A stretch of DNA of 64,000 nt from Pseudomonas sp. R5(2019) (lineage in GTDB: Bacteria > Pseudomonadota > Gammaproteobacteria > Pseudomonadales > Pseudomonadaceae), in assembly GCF_009905435.1 (NCBI RefSeq), contig NZ_JAAAMT010000001.1:124001-188000 (forward strand), read 5' to 3'. Made by a program: the position numbers and the translations under genes. This document shows, one piece after another, positions 38,301-47,700 of this stretch. The notes below the pieces were generated by a model. That model saw only the letters and a program-made list of their open reading frames with translations, was not told the origin of the DNA and ran no database searches. Within the stretch, counting starts at the first letter, position 1; every line of letters begins with the position of its first letter.

Positions 38301-38401
38301 AACGACTATCGCTGATCGCGCGCCTGTCCGACGAGATGTTCGTCGAATACGGACTCGATCCCTCTCACCTTCTCGATATTCCGCGTGGGTATCGGCAATG
38401 A
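35393..38401 (+). CDS. DUF4157 (eCIS core domain) cargo or effector, 1002 residues
   Basis: Near the N-terminus lies CAC-X6-CARC (C29, C31, C38, C41), then the DUF4157 domain (about 70-150) with its zinc-protease-like HELAHVVQQ (141-149); this domain marks eCIS cargo. The middle holds a beta-rich part, a helical part, and hydrophobic stretches around 570-650 (VGEAVFTGLTMGVGGEVVAGT). The last 115 residues form a separate module with NKESAHVAPQSV and TQHRGKTGFDHFWKN, whose His-rich pattern recalls toxin nucleases; this is inference. Codon use is lower in GC and more mixed than in its neighbours, as for a swapped-in effector. Both ends overlap neighbours as ATGA. Confidence 0.85.
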   Translation: MSRSVRQPATVSPALTASGMYRPALQRKCACETSGESCARCKDSQRAVQCKAADTKTAEVIPPIVDRVLSSPGHALDETTRSIMESRFRHDFSTVRLHTDREASESAESMHAWAYTVGRDVVLGTDTPPRSTSAGLHLLAHELAHVVQQSKGGMPPGVINDTTLEREADHAAYQVTNSLDAGAISATSPHLAMKPKGQRSDTAPKNVDVEAPLGNITLRVGGEVIATISYSAQAGQADVETWRGGGREGVTVVTPANSNAVYSLSASYAGRYQAGELVFEDVPADVAWEHVDGIAGGDVAMEQVGHTFRLVLYSVPVTRAERKAPLPAAARASAPRVKPKEAVFEAKAGDKLAKESSTLGFLDEERLAQSLLDQVRHDNLQAVVQGLDSIGLTNRDDVALAFCRRASQADLERLAESETGRKMLLRLYDELTSGHLGDDEKAQAERLMKARAQRINPENVLSADQRAPVIPFSSIGFTKFSSASLTARRLKNGKIWVKSHMKTEHWKEARRLPSNMFALGVEGAEFDPDDIVGLYLYDEGGKVVYVPALHLLQLGNQEDTKALTMVGEAVFTGLTMGVGGEVVAGTKAARGVWAARGVAAIKWADRGATAIGALSVLINDHRGLILKHFGSDGEAFLRTWQKIETVVAIYGIARGAVALGHVINDFRSTFGKWKARRAEFKNLNEGESAALDSVAAEAETALHDLESQHTKARSEPTPEPLAQSPSAGDHTPIAEPEPVSGGHYTQITREGIELCSGPPCPNFRVIYGEELNNNVALQRDLNAIDAMRRIAAKLEEAGKPDKALAQRVARRAAELQKKLEDARTGRTLAQTPPSGAVLGSPMPEGWADEALKKLQEPQPFQYAGDLVQLGPHGAASRNRAAIGDKGVNKESAHVAPQSVMKQVQGYKPEQALTRLLTRTQHRGKTGFDHFWKNDFDALRAARPDKQATAQEIYDIVARAIARTEEIPEGERLSLIARLSDEMFVEYGLDPSHLLDIPRGYRQ

Positions 38402-39057
38402 CCACCTCCCCCCGCTCCCCCCAAACCCTCAAAGCCGGCATCATCCTCCTGAACCCGGTAACGACCCTTGTCGCCCGCATCGTCGTCCTGCAATACAACC
38501 CCGACCAACTCACCCGCACGCTTCAGGTCCAGGCTTCCAGTGGCGAATCCGGCGACCGTTCCGAAGCCTTGCGCCTCAAGGGCCCGCCGGTGGAGACCTT
38601 CAAGCTCGAAGCCGAGATCGATGCGATCGACCAACTCGAAACCGCTGCGTCTACCGACACCGTCATCGACGTCGGCATCTTCCCGCAACTCGCTGCGCTG
38701 GAATCCTTGATCACCCCCACGAGCGCGCAGTTGTACGACAGCGACGCCCTGCTTCGTGCCGGCACTGTGGAGATTGCGCCGATGGAGGCGCCGTTGGCTC
38801 TGTTTGTCTGGAGTGTGCAGCGGGTGGTACCGGTGCGGATCTCCGAGTTTTCCATCACCGAGGAAGCATTCGATGTCTCCCTCAACCCGATACGCGCCAA
38901 GGTCAGCCTGGGCATGCGCGTGCTGTCGGTGAATGACCTGGGCTTCGACCATCGCGGCGGCAAGCTCTTCATGGCGTATCTGAAGAACAAGGAAGCGCTG
39001 GCCCTGCGTTCGGTTTCAGGTTCCCTCGGTCAACTTGGCTTGCAGGCCCCGCCATGA
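38398..39057 (+). CDS. CIS tube-initiator / gp53-like baseplate protein (Afp7-like)
   Basis: The 219-residue protein matches the N-terminal 'CIS tube protein' family (VVLQYNPDQLTRTLQVQ near 30-46, RVVPVRISEFSITEEAFDV near 140-158), known as Afp7/gp53-like and joined to LysM in some loci. Here the LysM part is a separate gene that overlaps by four bases. It sits between the cargo gene and the spike genes and should connect tube and baseplate. Confidence 0.85.
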   Translation: MTTSPRSPQTLKAGIILLNPVTTLVARIVVLQYNPDQLTRTLQVQASSGESGDRSEALRLKGPPVETFKLEAEIDAIDQLETAASTDTVIDVGIFPQLAALESLITPTSAQLYDSDALLRAGTVEIAPMEAPLALFVWSVQRVVPVRISEFSITEEAFDVSLNPIRAKVSLGMRVLSVNDLGFDHRGGKLFMAYLKNKEALALRSVSGSLGQLGLQAPP

Positions 39058-39416
39058 TCAATCCCACCTCGATGGTCCCCTCCTCCCCGGACACGCCCCT
39101 TGCGCCGTTTGCGCAGAACAGCCGCTACAGTGGGCTGCCACTGCTGGTTTACCGCGATGCTGTAGGGCGGGAGGTCGTTTACGTGGCCCGGCGCTGGGTG
39201 CCACCGGCCGAACTGTTCGCAGACGTGGCCCGCTATCAGGTGCGAGATTGCGACCGCCTCGACAATATCGCGGCCGATCACCTGGGTGACCCTGAGCTGT
39301 TTTGGCGTATCGCCGACGCAAACCGTGCACTGGCGCCGAGCGAGTTGACCGAACGAATCGGCCGCTGGCTGCGGCTGACGCTGCCCGCGGGCTTTCCAGG
39401 GCCGCGCGGCAATTAA
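39054..39416 (+). CDS. LysM-domain baseplate protein
   Basis: The 120-residue protein has a LysM-like segment (YQVRDCDRLDNIAADHLGDPELFWRIADAN, cited by its ends YQVRDCDRL and FWRIADAN) at about 65-95, as in phage gpX and the C-terminus of Afp7. In contractile machines this domain helps hold the tube-baseplate junction, here probably without peptidoglycan cutting. It is coupled to the preceding gp53-like gene. Confidence 0.88.
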   Translation: MINPTSMVPSSPDTPLAPFAQNSRYSGLPLLVYRDAVGREVVYVARRWVPPAELFADVARYQVRDCDRLDNIAADHLGDPELFWRIADANRALAPSELTERIGRWLRLTLPAGFPGPRGN

Positions 39417-39426
39417 GGAGAACGTC

Positions 39427-40716
39427 ATGCTCAAGGGCATCCAGTTGACATTGATGATCGGAACGGTACTCCCCGAGCCTGTGCCCGCCGACGTCATGGA
39501 TGCCTTTCTTTCCGCGCAGGTGACCCAGGCCAGTGACGGCAAAAGCGGATTTTCACTGAGCTTTGCCTTCGGCAAGGGTTCGGGCACACGGCGGCGCTTC
39601 GATCAGAGCTTCTTCGATCCGCCTCGGCGCCTGGTGCTGGTGGCGACTGTCAATGGACAGCCAAACACGCTGATGGATGGCGTGATTACCCGCCATGAGG
39701 TGAGTTCGAGCAACGACCCGGGCCAGTCGCGGTTGAATGTCATTGGCGAGGACATCACGCGCCTGCTGGATCTGGTGGATTTCAGTTGGGTCTGGAAATA
39801 CCCCGCCATGCCCGCCGAAGCCAGGGTCGCGCTGATCCTCGCCAAATACGTGCCGCTGGGCATCCTGCCAGTGATCATCCCCAGCGTGAACATCGACATC
39901 CCCCTGCCCAAGGAGCGTATCCCCAGTCACATGGGCACCGACCTGCAGTACCTCACTTATCTGGCGAACAGCGTGGGTTACGTGTTCTTTATCGACCCGG
40001 ATCCTTTGCCCAGCGTGCCAATCCCACGGGACTTTCCGATGTTGCCGAGCATGTTGCCGGCGGTTGGCGCGGCGCGCGCCCTGGGCGTTCCCCTGGTGCC
40101 GGGCCGCTCGATCGCCTATTGGGGGCCGGAACTGAGGCTGAGCAAGCCGCAGCAGGCGCTGATCGTCAATTCGGATGCGGGCAGCAACGTCGATTCGTTG
40201 AGCTTCAGCTTCGACGGTTTTTCCAAGACGGTGTATTTGATGCTGATCAGCGGCAAGGGGCTGCCGCTACCGATCCCTATTCCCATCCCCGACGTCAATC
40301 CGCTATCTCCACCGCTGGGCAGCCGCCAGCCCATTCCCTTGCGCGCCGAACCCTTGCATGGCGTGGCCAAATACAACCCGGCCCAGGCCGTGATGGTAGG
40401 CCTGGCGAAGGCCGCGCGCGCGGCCGAGGTGATCAGCGGCTCCGGCTCGTTGAACGTGATGCGCTACGGCCAACTGCTCAAGGCACGGCGCCTGGTGGAA
40501 GTGCGCGGCGCGGGCTACCCCCACGATGGACTGCATTTCGTGCGCAGCGTGACGCACAGCATCAAGCCGGGCGAATACAAACAAAGCTTCACCCTGGCGC
40601 GCAATGCGTTCGACCCCCTGTCGCTGGAAGGCGGCATCGCCAATGCCGCACTGGGTTTGGCCGTTCCTGCCGTCGGCGTTGCCCAACGGGTCCCCGGCGT
40701 CGGTCCCTTCAACTGA
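39427..40716 (+). CDS. phage late control gpD/gp27-like spike hub (Afp8 N-terminal part)
   Basis: The 429-residue protein corresponds to the gpD/gp27 hub on which the tube sits. Its N-terminal part (QVTQASDGKSGFSLSFAFGKG, given as QVTQASDGKSGFSLSF) and the strand-rich middle (LMDGVITRHEVSSSNDPGQS) are typical, as is the C-terminal YPHDGLHFVRSVTHSIKPGEY. In Afp/PVC and VgrG the hub and spike are one protein; here they are split in two adjacent genes. AAGGAG precedes the ATG. Confidence 0.88.
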   Translation: MLKGIQLTLMIGTVLPEPVPADVMDAFLSAQVTQASDGKSGFSLSFAFGKGSGTRRRFDQSFFDPPRRLVLVATVNGQPNTLMDGVITRHEVSSSNDPGQSRLNVIGEDITRLLDLVDFSWVWKYPAMPAEARVALILAKYVPLGILPVIIPSVNIDIPLPKERIPSHMGTDLQYLTYLANSVGYVFFIDPDPLPSVPIPRDFPMLPSMLPAVGAARALGVPLVPGRSIAYWGPELRLSKPQQALIVNSDAGSNVDSLSFSFDGFSKTVYLMLISGKGLPLPIPIPIPDVNPLSPPLGSRQPIPLRAEPLHGVAKYNPAQAVMVGLAKAARAAEVISGSGSLNVMRYGQLLKARRLVEVRGAGYPHDGLHFVRSVTHSIKPGEYKQSFTLARNAFDPLSLEGGIANAALGLAVPAVGVAQRVPGVGPFN

Positions 40717-40729
40717 AGCGGAGGCAATG

Positions 40730-41347
40730 ATGAGTACGCGACCAACCATGGACAGCCTGCATTACACGGAAGAATTCAGCCGCCGGGATGATCAGGACGA
40801 CCCGCCAGAGCCGCCCGACGCCGTGGCCGGGATCAAGCGGTTCTGGGGCAAATACCGTGGCAAGGTGCTGCCCATGCCCGACATTGATAAACGCGGCTGC
40901 CTGATGGTGCAGGTGATCGATGTACATGGTCCCAATTTTTCAGGTTGGGCGTTGCCATGCCTGCCTTGGGGCGGGCTGGGCATGGGGGCGTTTGTCGTGC
41001 CACCGCCGGGCACCAATGTATGGATCGAGTTCGAACAGGGGCACCCCGATTTTCCCATTTGGTGCGGGTTCTGGTGGGAAACGCCCATCGAAACCCCGAT
41101 GGTTGCCAAGACAAGCCAGCCACTGATGCCGATCCTCGCGTTTCAAACGCTGCTCAAACACGGCTTCACCATGACTGATACGCCAATGCCGCCCTACCTG
41201 CCAACCGGGGGGATTCTCATTGGCAGCCTTACGGCGGGGATCGCGATCGACAACACCGGGGTTCGTATCTTCGGCCCCACCGTACAGGTCAACGGTACGC
41301 CCGACGGCATGGTCGTTGCCGCCGCGGCGCTTCTTGTCACCCAGTGA
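40730..41347 (+). CDS. gpV/gp5-like OB-fold spike protein
   Basis: The 205-residue protein is the spike base: an OB-fold with the recurring PxPGTNVWIEFEQGHPDFPIWCGFWW stretch (PPGTNVWIEFEQGHPDFP cited), the classic gp5/VgrG signature, and a short C-terminal beta-repeat (GILIGSLTAGIAIDNTGVRI). It should form the trimeric needle under the hub. Two consecutive ATGs exist; the second has the better distance to GGAG. Confidence 0.9.
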   Translation: MSTRPTMDSLHYTEEFSRRDDQDDPPEPPDAVAGIKRFWGKYRGKVLPMPDIDKRGCLMVQVIDVHGPNFSGWALPCLPWGGLGMGAFVVPPPGTNVWIEFEQGHPDFPIWCGFWWETPIETPMVAKTSQPLMPILAFQTLLKHGFTMTDTPMPPYLPTGGILIGSLTAGIAIDNTGVRIFGPTVQVNGTPDGMVVAAAALLVTQ

Positions 41348-41357
41348 GGGCGCGAAC

Positions 41358-41672
41358 ATGCCAGGCTTTGTGATTACCTTCGCGAACACGACCCGATGTT
41401 CGCACCTGGCGCCGGCAGCGCCCATCCCTCCGGTTGGCAAAGTGTTGATCAACGGCGCTGGCGCGGTGCTGCTCAACGTTCACCACTATGTCATTGCTGG
41501 CTGTATCAGCCCGGTAGCCTGCGCAACGGCCCTTCCGGTCACGGCGTCGACCCGTGTCCAGTCGATGGGCAATCCATTGGCCGTGCTGATGCCACTGCCG
41601 CTGACCCCCTGTCTGCCATCCGGCAATCCGCTGGTGATCTTGCCCGGCCAGACACGCGTCTTCGTGACTTGA
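41358..41672 (+). CDS. PAAR-like spike tip protein
   Basis: The 104-residue protein has the PAAR-like pattern of small glycine/proline-rich loops (CSHLAPAAPIPPVGKVLINGAG, cited as HLAPAAPIPPVGKV) and several cysteines (CISPVAC, PCLPSGNP). PAAR proteins sharpen the tip of the spike, usually with a bound metal. Its position right after the gpV gene supports this. Confidence 0.8.
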   Translation: MPGFVITFANTTRCSHLAPAAPIPPVGKVLINGAGAVLLNVHHYVIAGCISPVACATALPVTASTRVQSMGNPLAVLMPLPLTPCLPSGNPLVILPGQTRVFVT

Positions 41673-41679
41673 GGCCACC

Positions 41680-42039
41680 ATGAACATTGAATTCCCCTAC
41701 CGCATCGCCACCAACGGCCGGACCGCCACCACGGACGATTGCGACCATGTACGGGACATGATCGAACTGCTGCTGTTCACCCACCCCGGCGAACGTGTCA
41801 TGCGCCCTGACTTTGGAACGGGGCTGCTGCATTTCGTCCACTGCCCTAACAGCCCGGAACTGGCAGCGGCATTGCAGTTGACCGTGCAGGCGGCGATTTC
41901 GCAGTACCTGGGTGATGTCATTGATGTACGAGAATTGCGCATCGAGTCGTTGGATGCACAGCTGCGGGTGTCGCTCGTCTACACCCTGCTGTCCACGGGT
42001 ACGGAACACGCCCAGTCGTTCCCCAGGAGCCCATCATGA
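41680..42039 (+). CDS. gp25/GpW-like baseplate wedge protein
   Basis: The 119-residue protein is a gp25 family member (VRDMIELLLFTHPGERVMRPDFGTGL, cited as LLLFTHPGERVMRPDFG), the piece that starts sheath polymerisation in contractile machines. It is followed by the first J-like gene with a 4-base overlap, the usual pairing. Confidence 0.94.
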   Translation: MNIEFPYRIATNGRTATTDDCDHVRDMIELLLFTHPGERVMRPDFGTGLLHFVHCPNSPELAAALQLTVQAAISQYLGDVIDVRELRIESLDAQLRVSLVYTLLSTGTEHAQSFPRSPS

Positions 42040-44744
42040 CGCCCCCGATCTGCTCATCCGACACGCAGCAAATCTGTGGCACCGATACGCGACGCCTGCA
42101 GGTGCGCGCAAGCGATACCCTCGCCGGCATCGATTACGTCGAGGTCTATCCCGACGGGGTGACCCTGTGCGTGCATTTTTTCGGGGCCATGCCCAGGCAA
42201 CTGAGCGCCGCCAACGTGGTGATCGAGGGTGGCGTGCGGGTCCGTGATGTGGCAGTCGTCAGCGTCAGGTTCCACGAACATGACGATGGCGATCCCTGCC
42301 TGTTGATCGCTGTCGACAAAACCGGTGACTTCTCACATTACTGCGTTTGCCTGATCCGACCTTCCGCCAGCGTGGTGCAATGCTCCTACAACGAGCAACC
42401 CCCCATTCGCCGGGCTGTGCCCCAAGGTATCGACCCGCGCTATGCCTGCGCCTCGTTCCTGTTTCACATCGATTGCCCGGATACCTCGGACTGCAAGCCG
42501 CTGCCCTGCCCGGCAACCAGCAGGCTACCGCCGCCAACGATTGATTACCTGGCACGAGACTTCGAGAGTTTTCGCCGGCTGTTACTCGACAGGCTGGCGC
42601 AGACCTTACCGCAGTGGGCGGAGCGACATGCGCCGGACCTTGGGCTGACGCTGGTCGAATTGCTCGCGTATGTGGCAGACCAATTGAGCTACCAGCTCGA
42701 CGCCGTGGCGACCGAAGCATTCCTGCAGACTGCCAGGCGCAGGATTTCGGTGCGACGCCACGCCCGGCTGGTGGACTACTGGATGCACGAAGGCTGCAAC
42801 GCCCGCGCTTGGCTAACGATCGGCACAGACACCGATCAGAGCTTGAAGCTTTCGGACCTGGCGTTCGCGGCCTTCGAGGGCGATTGGACACAGCCAGGCA
42901 GCGGGCCAATGGACTGGCAGGCGCTCAAGAAACATCCTCAAGCCGTCATCTTCGAGCCGATTCAAATAGGCGCCAGCGATACCTTCGAGGTCATCGCGGC
43001 GCACAGTGAAATGCATTTCTACACCTGGCAGCGCAGTGCGTGCTGCCTGCCGGCGGGCAGTACACGGGCAACGTTGTGCGATGAGCCACCGTCAATAGGG
43101 CGCAATGTCGAGTCGAACGACGACATCGGCGATGGTTATCTACCGTTCTTCGAGGGCGATGACGAAGGTCCTCCCTACCATCTGCGCCTCAAGCCAGGGG
43201 ATGTGCTGATCTTCGAAGAAACTCGCGGCTGCGCCACGGCCGCCACTGCCGACGCCGATCCGAACCGACGGCATGTGGTGTGTCTGACCAGCGCACTGCC
43301 CACGGTTGATCCGTTGACCCATGTCCGTATCTGGGAAATTGAATGGCATCCGGGGGACGCCCTGCCCTTTGACTTGCGATTGACGGTGCGCACGACGCCG
43401 GATAACGGTGGCCAGGTCGATGCTGGCCTTGCCGACAACCCCGTTGCGCGGCAGTGGTGCGAGGACGTTCCGGCGGCTGTGGCTCGTGGCAATGTGCTGC
43501 TGGTTGATCATGGTCAAACACTTGATAAGCACGAGGAGAAAGTCTGGGAGGTTGGCGTTGAAGATGAGGACCTCTGCTGCCTGTGTGACGGCGCCAACAT
43601 CGAGCTGCACCGGCAGCCAAAACGCCTTGAAATCACCCTGGATCACACGCCCCTCACCCACGCCGAACCGCTTCGCGAAGTCATTACCTGCGCCAGTGCA
43701 GTGAATCAGCGCAATGCACGCGATGCCGTTCCCGCGGTGTGTTTGCTGGCCGAGCCAACACCCAGGGAGGGTGAACCCGCAGTAGACCCTCAATGGACCA
43801 ACGACCCAGCCTGGCATCCGGTACGTGATCTGCTGGCAAGCGGCCCTGAAGATCGGGATTTCGCTGTGGAGTTTGACGACGAAGGCTTGGCGCACCTTCG
43901 TTTTGGTGACGGTCTCAATGGTCAAGCGCCTGCGCCAGGCTGGCGTTTTCGGGTTCGCAGCCGTGCTGGCAACGGGCCGTCCGGTAACGTTGGGCATGAC
44001 GCTATCGTGCGCATCGCAAGCAAAAATGGCCTGTTATCGGGTGTCCGGTTCATGCCCCGCAATCCGTTACCGGCAACCGGAGGCACTGCACCCGAAACGG
44101 TCGAGCAGGTAAAGCTCCATGCGCCAAATGCCTATGGCCGTATTCTGGAACGTGCGGTGGCCGCCGAGGACTATGCTCGTATCGCTCAGGACGATGCACG
44201 TGTCCAGGGCGCCTTTGCGCAACTTTCATGGACGGGCAGTTGGTACGAGGCCTGTGTGTCACTCGATACGCTTGCACGGTATGCGTCCGAAGACCTTACC
44301 CCTGCCGTTTTCGCACGCCTGCAGCGGGTACGTCGTATTGGTCACGACCTGCGCCTGGTGTCGACCCGCCAGGTCCCGCTGGATATCGCCTTGTCGATTT
44401 GCGTTGAACCGCATTACTTGCGCAGCGAAGTGGAACATTCAGTACTTACGGTGCTATCCAACCGTACGCGAGTCGACGGCTCGCGTGGCATGTTTCACCC
44501 GGACGAACTGGGGCTCGGCGTGGATGTGTCTGCGTCGCGCATCATTGCGGCGGTGCAAGCGCTCGAAGGCGTGGCGCATGTAGAACTGGTGACATTCGCG
44601 CGCCTGTACGCCAGTCAGGCGGATGCCTTGCGTTCGCTTGAAGACAACCTCATCGCCATCGCACCCGACGAGGTCGCCCAGTTGGATAACGATCCAAACC
44701 TACCCGAGCGTGGCCGCTTGAGGTTGTTGAAGGGGGCGCGATGA
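42036..44744 (+). CDS. baseplate J-like protein 1 (putative baseplate assembly protein)
   Basis: The 902-residue protein has an N-terminal unknown region with many cysteines (CSSDTQQIC, CVCLIRPSASVVQC, CPDTSDCKPLPCP), then the J-type fold (IDYLARDFESFRRLLLDRL near 168-186, LGLTLVELLAYVADQLSYQLD), a beta-rich insert, and a J core repeated at about 690-880. This corresponds to Afp11/gp6-type wedge proteins that make the baseplate ring. It is coupled by ATGA to gp25 and to the second J gene. Confidence 0.9.
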   Translation: MTPPICSSDTQQICGTDTRRLQVRASDTLAGIDYVEVYPDGVTLCVHFFGAMPRQLSAANVVIEGGVRVRDVAVVSVRFHEHDDGDPCLLIAVDKTGDFSHYCVCLIRPSASVVQCSYNEQPPIRRAVPQGIDPRYACASFLFHIDCPDTSDCKPLPCPATSRLPPPTIDYLARDFESFRRLLLDRLAQTLPQWAERHAPDLGLTLVELLAYVADQLSYQLDAVATEAFLQTARRRISVRRHARLVDYWMHEGCNARAWLTIGTDTDQSLKLSDLAFAAFEGDWTQPGSGPMDWQALKKHPQAVIFEPIQIGASDTFEVIAAHSEMHFYTWQRSACCLPAGSTRATLCDEPPSIGRNVESNDDIGDGYLPFFEGDDEGPPYHLRLKPGDVLIFEETRGCATAATADADPNRRHVVCLTSALPTVDPLTHVRIWEIEWHPGDALPFDLRLTVRTTPDNGGQVDAGLADNPVARQWCEDVPAAVARGNVLLVDHGQTLDKHEEKVWEVGVEDEDLCCLCDGANIELHRQPKRLEITLDHTPLTHAEPLREVITCASAVNQRNARDAVPAVCLLAEPTPREGEPAVDPQWTNDPAWHPVRDLLASGPEDRDFAVEFDDEGLAHLRFGDGLNGQAPAPGWRFRVRSRAGNGPSGNVGHDAIVRIASKNGLLSGVRFMPRNPLPATGGTAPETVEQVKLHAPNAYGRILERAVAAEDYARIAQDDARVQGAFAQLSWTGSWYEACVSLDTLARYASEDLTPAVFARLQRVRRIGHDLRLVSTRQVPLDIALSICVEPHYLRSEVEHSVLTVLSNRTRVDGSRGMFHPDELGLGVDVSASRIIAAVQALEGVAHVELVTFARLYASQADALRSLEDNLIAIAPDEVAQLDNDPNLPERGRLRLLKGAR

Positions 44745-47700
44745 GCACAAACGGAATCCATAGCAATCAACCCGGCAGCACCTGCTGCGGGGAATGCGGT
44801 TGCGGTAATTGTGGTTGCGACGACTGCAGCTGTGCATGCCCGAATGACGAGCTGACGGCGCCGGATAATCGCTCGGGCTTGAACGCTCTGAGCGTTCGCA
44901 TCGGCGACTACGGTACTTTCCAAGCGAATGCGCTTCATCGACTGGCGCGCCGCGAGGCATTGCGCAACCTCGGGACCCGAGAGGCCAGTGATCCGACCAT
45001 CGCTTTACTGGATGCATGGGCGATGCAGGCCGATGTACTGACCTTCTATCGCGAACGCCTGACCAATGAGAGTTACCTGCGCACGACATCCGATGAGCGC
45101 ACGTTGCGTGAATTGGCCGCCCTGGTGGGATACAAGCCGCGGCCCGGTGTGGCGGCGACGGCTTACCTGGCCTATCTGCTCGACAAAACGGCGGCCCCCG
45201 TCGAAATTCCCATCGGCGCCAAATCGCAGACCGTGCCCGCCCCAGGGGAGCAGATGCAGACGTTCGAGACCAGTGAAGCGTTCGCCGCGCATGCCGACTG
45301 GAGTCAAATGTCACCCCGGCTTACCTGCCCCGCCGCTATTACGCTGAAAGACGCGTTGCTCAACCCGACTCTGCGCCTGGCCGATACCGCTCTCACCGTT
45401 CGCCCGGGTGAGCGGGTTCTGTATGTGTTTGACTGTCAGCCCGGATTTCAGGTCATGCGGGAGGTGGCGGCGTGCAGAACGGATCTTCAGGCCGGGTATG
45501 TGGAACTCAAACTCAAGGCGCGTACCGGTCTGGACAGTGAGCGAGTTGATGAATTGCTGGCTCTTCGAGACGAGATTCTCAAGGCAATGCCCGCTGAGGA
45601 CAAAAACGGACATGTCGATTTACTCGAAATAGTCTCGTCGTACTTTCTCGGCTGTAGCGCCTGCGACGGGAAAGTGGCGGCCCAAAAGATTGAGCAGGTC
45701 AATGAGGGAATAGAGGTCAAGAAACGGGCAGGCAGGATGGTCGAGATTTTCGCGAAGTTCTCGCCCGTATCAGACCTGACGTTGAACCAGGCGAAGCCTT
45801 CAACCCTCGATAGCGTGCTCAACGCAAGCAGCCAGCAGCCTTCAAGGCAACTCACGTCACGCCTGCAACTACCACGCAACGCGGGAAGCGGACTGGCCGA
45901 CGACGGCGGGGATCGCCTGAGTCTGCTCACCGCGTTAACGCCCGGATTGGCTTCTACCCTGCCTGCCGTCCTGGACAGCCTGCCCGTGACGCCGGTATTA
46001 CGAGAGTCCTCGCCCACGGTGCACCTGCTTCGCGCCACTGCCGGCGCGTTCGGTGCGCTGGCGCCGCCTTTTATCAACAGCGATGGCAAAATCGACTATT
46101 CGACAGATTGGCCGCTCAAACAAATTGATGCGCAATTTTCGTTTCTCGATGCCGTGTACGACGCCGTGCAGCCAGACTCGTTTGTGGCGTACCAGCGTCT
46201 CTGTTCTGTGGTTCTCGAAAAGGAAGATCGGAAAGAAAAGTACTTTCACATGCTACGGTTGGCCCGAGTGGGCTCTGCCCTGGCCATCGAACGGGAGGAC
46301 TATGGTGTTTGCGCAAAATCGACCCGCCTCGAACTCTGCGATCTTAAAAGCAAACCGGTGTCGATCCTGAATGAAGGTGAGATTGAACAGTTACCAAAAA
46401 ACGAGATTTATCTGCGTATCCTGCGCAACACCCTCTACTACGTACAAAGCGAAGAGGTGCACCTTGCCGATTCCCCTATTGACGACGACATACCTGACGG
46501 CAAACACGGCGATCAGATCGAACTGCAGACCCGCATCGAGGGACTGCAATCAGGTCAATGGCTGATCGTCACCGGCGAAAGAACCGACATACGGGACGCC
46601 GAAGGCAGGCCGGTACCCGGCGTACACGGCGGTGAACTGGCGATGATTGGCTCGGTTGAGCACAAGGCACATAAAAAGGCGCCTGGCGATACCCTGCACA
46701 CATTGCTCACGCTGGTGAACCCGCTGGCCTACTCCTACAAGCGCTCGTCGGCGATCCTTTATGGGAATGTGGTCAAGGCTTCACACGGTGAAACCGTGAC
46801 AGAAGTTCTGGGTTCCGGCGATGCCCGCCGCGCGGGGCAGCGGTTCATGTTCAGCCGCTCGCCCCTCACCTTTACCACCGCGATTACTCCCGCTGGCGCC
46901 GAGGGCTCGGAAGTTGTGCGGGTCAATGGCATGCGTTACCACAACCTGTCTTCACTGCTTGACGCTGACGCGGGGACGCGCGGCTATCAGCTGGACACCA
47001 ATGAGTCAGGGGCCGCTACCCTGACGTTTGGAGACGGCGTGCACGGCGTGCGGTTACCTAGTGGCCCGCAAAATGTGCAGGTCAGCTATCGCGTGGGGAT
47101 CGGCGCGCCTGGTAACGCTCACGCCGAGCAAATCAGCCTGCTCGGTACTCGCCCACTGGGGGTCAATGGCGTCATCAATCCCCTGCGTGCGAGCGGGGGC
47201 GCCGACCGCGACAGCCCAGAGCGTATCCGCCGCAACGTACCGCTTGCCGTGCGCGCGCTGCCGCCAATGTCGCGCCTGGTGTCGGTCCAGGACTATGCGG
47301 ACTTTGCCCGCCTGTTTGCCGGGATCGGCCACGCAGATGCCATTCGCCTGAGCGATGGCGCGCAGCAAGTGGTGCATGTGACGGTAGCCGGCGTTGATGA
47401 CATTGCACTGGATCCGGACGGCGAACTGCTTGCCAATCTGAGTGCGGCCTACACACGCTATGGCGATCCCGCCTATCCCGTGGAGATCGCGGTGCGGGAG
47501 TTGAAGGCCCTGCTGATTCAGGCAAAGGTCGGCATCGATCCCGACGCGGACTGGAGCCTGGTTGAGCCTGTACTGCGCCTGCGCGTTCTTGATCACTTCA
47601 GTTTCGAGCGGCGGCATTTGGGCCAGCCTGCGTATTTGTCGGAGGTCATTGCCGTGATGCAAGGCACGCTCGGCGTTGCCTGGGTCGATGTCGATGCATT

